Part shown: positions 62,271-64,000 of the stretch, piece after piece | Numbering within the stretch: position 1 is the first letter of the stretch | How the letters are laid out: each line of letters begins with the position of its first letter | From: JAVVSK01 sp036654235 | GTDB taxonomy: Bacteria; Bacillota; Clostridia; Christensenellales; CAG-138 | Assembly: GCA_036654235.1 (NCBI GenBank) | Contig: JAVVSK010000001.1 | Span: 122,490-186,489, forward strand | Direction: 5' to 3' | DNA: 64,000 bases | Position numbers and translations under genes: made by a program | Notes under the pieces: model-generated | Databases searched by the model: none | What the model saw: only the letters and a program-made list of their open reading frames with translations | Told to the model about the DNA's origin: nothing

Positions 62271-63677
62271 ATGGCGAAAAAGCCCAAAGCACCCGAGCAG
62301 GACAATCCTGTTACTGCCTCGGATACTGATATTTTATCCGAGAGCCAACAGTCCGAGCAGATGGAAAACCCGCCCTTTGAGCCAGACACCCAGCCCCCGG
62401 AAGTGGCCGTGGAGGAAACGACACAGCATACGCCCGATATTTCCGAGGAGGCACAACCTCTCGAACCAATTTCCTTTGAGGCGTTCAAAGCCGCACAGGA
62501 GGCCGCCGCTGCGGAAATGCCCGTCCCCGAGGAGGAGGACACCCGGCAGGAATGGGAAAAGCCGTTGGTCGAGATTGAGACCGAGCAACAGACCAAACGC
62601 CGTGGCCGCCCGCCCAAGGCCTCCGAGGATAAGGAAACTTCGGGCCAAGTTGGCCCGAAGTCGGATAAGTCCGCAAAGGCTGAAAAGTCCCCCAAACAGC
62701 CCAAGTCAGAAAAAGCGACCAAGCCTCCCAAGGAGGAAAAAGCCCCCGAGCCGCCCGCCCCTCCCGAGCCTGTCACGCCGCCCGAGCCGATAGACGCTAC
62801 CCGCCCCGGCGAGGTGGAGCAGATTGTATATCTCAACCTGTCGGAGCTGCACCCATTCAAAGACCACCCTTTCCAAGTCAAAACGGACGAGGAAATGCGG
62901 GCGTTGGTTTCCAGCGTACAGGATAAGGGCGTAACCCAGCCCGCCATTGTGCGCCCCCGAGAGGATGGCGGCTACTAGCTGCTTTCCGGCCACCGCCGCC
63001 ACCGGGCCAGTGAATTGGCCGGGATGTTTAATATGCCCTGTATCGTCCGCAATCTCACCGATGAACAGGCCATCACCCAAATGGTGGAGGACAACACCAA
63101 CCAGCGTGAGCAGATTTTACCCAGCGAGAGGGCCAAGGCTCTGAAAATGCAGTTGGAGGCCATCAAGCGGCAGGGCGCAAGAGACCCGGTAGAGGGCATC
63201 GACCCCGGCAAACGCTCCAACGAGATTGTAGCCGAGCGCAACAAAATGACCGTCAAGCAGGTGCAGCGGTTTATCAAGCTCAATGACCTTGTTCCCGAGC
63301 TGCTGGATATGCTGGACAAAAAGGCCATCGGCTTTACCCCTGCGGTGGAGATTTCCTGTATCAAGCCCAAAAATCAGCGGTACATTGCCGTTGCCATCGA
63401 GGACCAGCAGTCCGGTCTCTCCCTCTCCCAAGCACAGCGTATGCGGGAACTTGACCAAAAAAAGATGCTCAACCCGGATGTCATTGACGGTATTATGTTA
63501 GAAGAAAAAAAGGAGGCAGATAAAGTGATTATTTCCAGCCAAGAGTTAGCCGAATATTTCGGCAAGGACAAGACCCCTCGGGAAATGAAAGACCAGATTT
63601 TGCAGCTTTTGGGCGATTGGAAGTCCAAGCAGCCCGAGCTGCCGAGGCCCGAGAAAAAGGCCGAGCAGGAGAAGTAA
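62271..63677 (+). pseudogene. ParB-like gene with an in-frame TAG
   Basis: 468 codons with AAAGGAGG before the ATG. The first 180 residues are Pro/Glu/Lys-rich and disordered. The ParB nuclease-like fold then begins (LNLSELHPFKDHPF), with the box GGY-stop-LLSGHRRHRASELAG, where TAG at 62976-62978 replaces the expected GAG (Glu). The helix-turn-helix (PSERAKALKMQLEAI, KRSNEIVAERNKMTVKQVQRFI) and a C-terminal domain follow without further damage. Either the gene is newly broken, the stop is read through, or a base is wrong. Translation might restart at ATG 63024. Confidence 0.8.
62637..62661. repeat. Perfect 25-bp palindrome, possible ParB site 1
   Basis: ACTTCGGGCCAA, a central G, then the exact reverse complement TTGGCCCGAAGT. 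It lies inside the disordered-linker part of the parB gene. A second, near-identical copy follows the gene. Confidence 0.6.
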
Positions 63678-63680
63678 GGC

Positions 63681-63705
63681 ACTTTGGGCCAAATTGGTCC
63701 GAAGT
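63681..63705. repeat. Imperfect 25-bp palindrome, possible ParB site 2
   Basis: ACTTTGGGCCAA, central A, TTGGTCCGAAGT; 22 of 25 positions match copy 1. It begins four bases after the parB stop codon. Confidence 0.6.
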
Positions 63706-63925
63706 CGTAACAGGGCGAGTGGTGGAATATTCCCCGTCGCCGCAATATTAGTAGCATAACAGGGAAATGTCTGTCAAGGGCAAAGCACCCTTGACCGACT
63801 TTCCCTGTTGTGCTTTAAGGCGGCCAAGCGGCGGGGATATTCCCCCGAGCCACCCCCTTTCCATGATTGGAAAGGGATGGGGATAGGTTGACCACCTTGC
63901 AGAAACTTGAAAGGAGTTGATTTTC
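63706..63925. other. Hairpin-rich intergenic segment
   Basis: A 59-base hairpin at 63755-63813 pairs AACAGGGAAA with TTTCCCTGTT outside and TCAAGGG with CCCTTGA inside. It is flanked by an imperfect inverted pair (63722-63743 and about 63830-63856). A further hairpin, CCCTTTCC against GGAAAGGG, lies near 63856-63877. No T runs follow, so these are not simple terminators. Confidence 0.55.
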
Positions 63926-64000
63926 ATGAAAAGACCCATTGCATACATAACCGCCGCATGGAGCGGTGACGGTAGGGCCGATACACAGCTTGCCGCCGGG
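63926..64000 (+). CDS. Partial DUF4406/DUF7768-like gene, cut by the window edge
   Basis: 25 codons are visible, starting MKRPIAYITAAWSGDG, with AAGGAG nine bases before the ATG. The start resembles small nucleoside 2-deoxyribosyltransferase-like proteins (DUF4406 or DUF7768) common on clostridial conjugative elements. The rest lies outside the window. Confidence 0.5.
   Translation, partial: MKRPIAYITAAWSGDGRADTQLAAG

Larger units (their letters stand above)
60600..64000. mobile_element. Left part of a putative integrative conjugative element
   Basis: The composition becomes clearly GC-rich from about 62270. A ParB-like gene, a partial DUF4406-like gene, long hairpins and duplicated leaders follow the cargo style of clostridial conjugative elements. 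The left boundary is uncertain (after the terminator near 60600). The element continues past the window. No integrase or attachment site was found. Confidence 0.5.

Noticed and set aside
62225..62947. Long frames in other registers across parB
   Set aside because: High GC removes stop codons; the Pro/Arg- and Ser/Gly-rich translations are artefacts.

Overview
The window reads as a stretch of chromosome from an endospore-forming, low-GC member of the Clostridia, probably an uncultured lineage. The evidence is a cotJ spore-coat operon, the forespore sigma factor SigG with a BofC-like neighbour, a GerM lipoprotein, HemZ, an [FeFe]-hydrogenase-type Fe-S protein, and many lipoproteins and membrane-anchored proteins with Pro/Thr/Ser-rich linkers. 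No rRNA or tRNA gene was seen.

Layout. 1-2.5 kb: a PrsA-type lipoprotein foldase with a repeat inserted in its catalytic domain, plus a GIY-YIG-like gene. 2.5-6.8 kb: a gene-poor zone with cotJA, cotJB and a truncated cotJC, then mobile-element debris (three small reading frames, a broken Nudix gene, an IS1182-type transposase remnant and one intact GNAT gene). 6.8-22.8 kb: core genes (hemZ, MBL hydrolase, dtd, relA, GT39-like protein, rdgB, gerM, rqcH, a PQQ-type propeller, an S24-type regulator, sortase, a UgtP-like glycosyltransferase, a GAP-family protein). 22.8-24.9 kb: L20-type leader, infC, rpmI, rplT and an rRNA methyltransferase. 24.9-32.9 kb: a tandem duplication, a lipoprotein, sigG, a BofC-like gene, a padR operon, a MATE-HATPase fusion and a 415-bp element with inverted ends. 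33-49 kb: an ABC exporter, plsY, der, a DUF512 gene, an Fe-hydrogenase-like gene, htrA, mreB, a maf-aroA-aroC-aroQ/K run, and a pseudokinase-PASTA mosaic. 49-54.9 kb: recX, birA, acpS, a putative metallopeptidase, a small multidrug export protein, and a ferredoxin/Crp pair.

54.9-60.2 kb is a six-gene, one-direction cassette: a MacAB-like tripartite exporter, a lipoprotein, and two secreted paralogues with near-identical ends and a different middle. From about 60.6 kb to the right edge the sequence looks like the end of an integrative conjugative element. It has a GC-rich ParB gene interrupted by an in-frame TAG, two copies of a 25-bp palindrome that could be ParB sites, and a partial DUF4406-like gene. 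An AT-rich HEPN gene resembling ApeA sits between two copies of a three-hairpin leader.

The strongest candidates for something undescribed are the 54.9-60.2 kb export cassette, the duplicated leader with its HEPN cargo, the pseudokinase mosaic, the MATE-HATPase fusion, and the LexA-like regulator that has lost both usual catalytic residues. All functional statements come from reading motifs; no database search was run.
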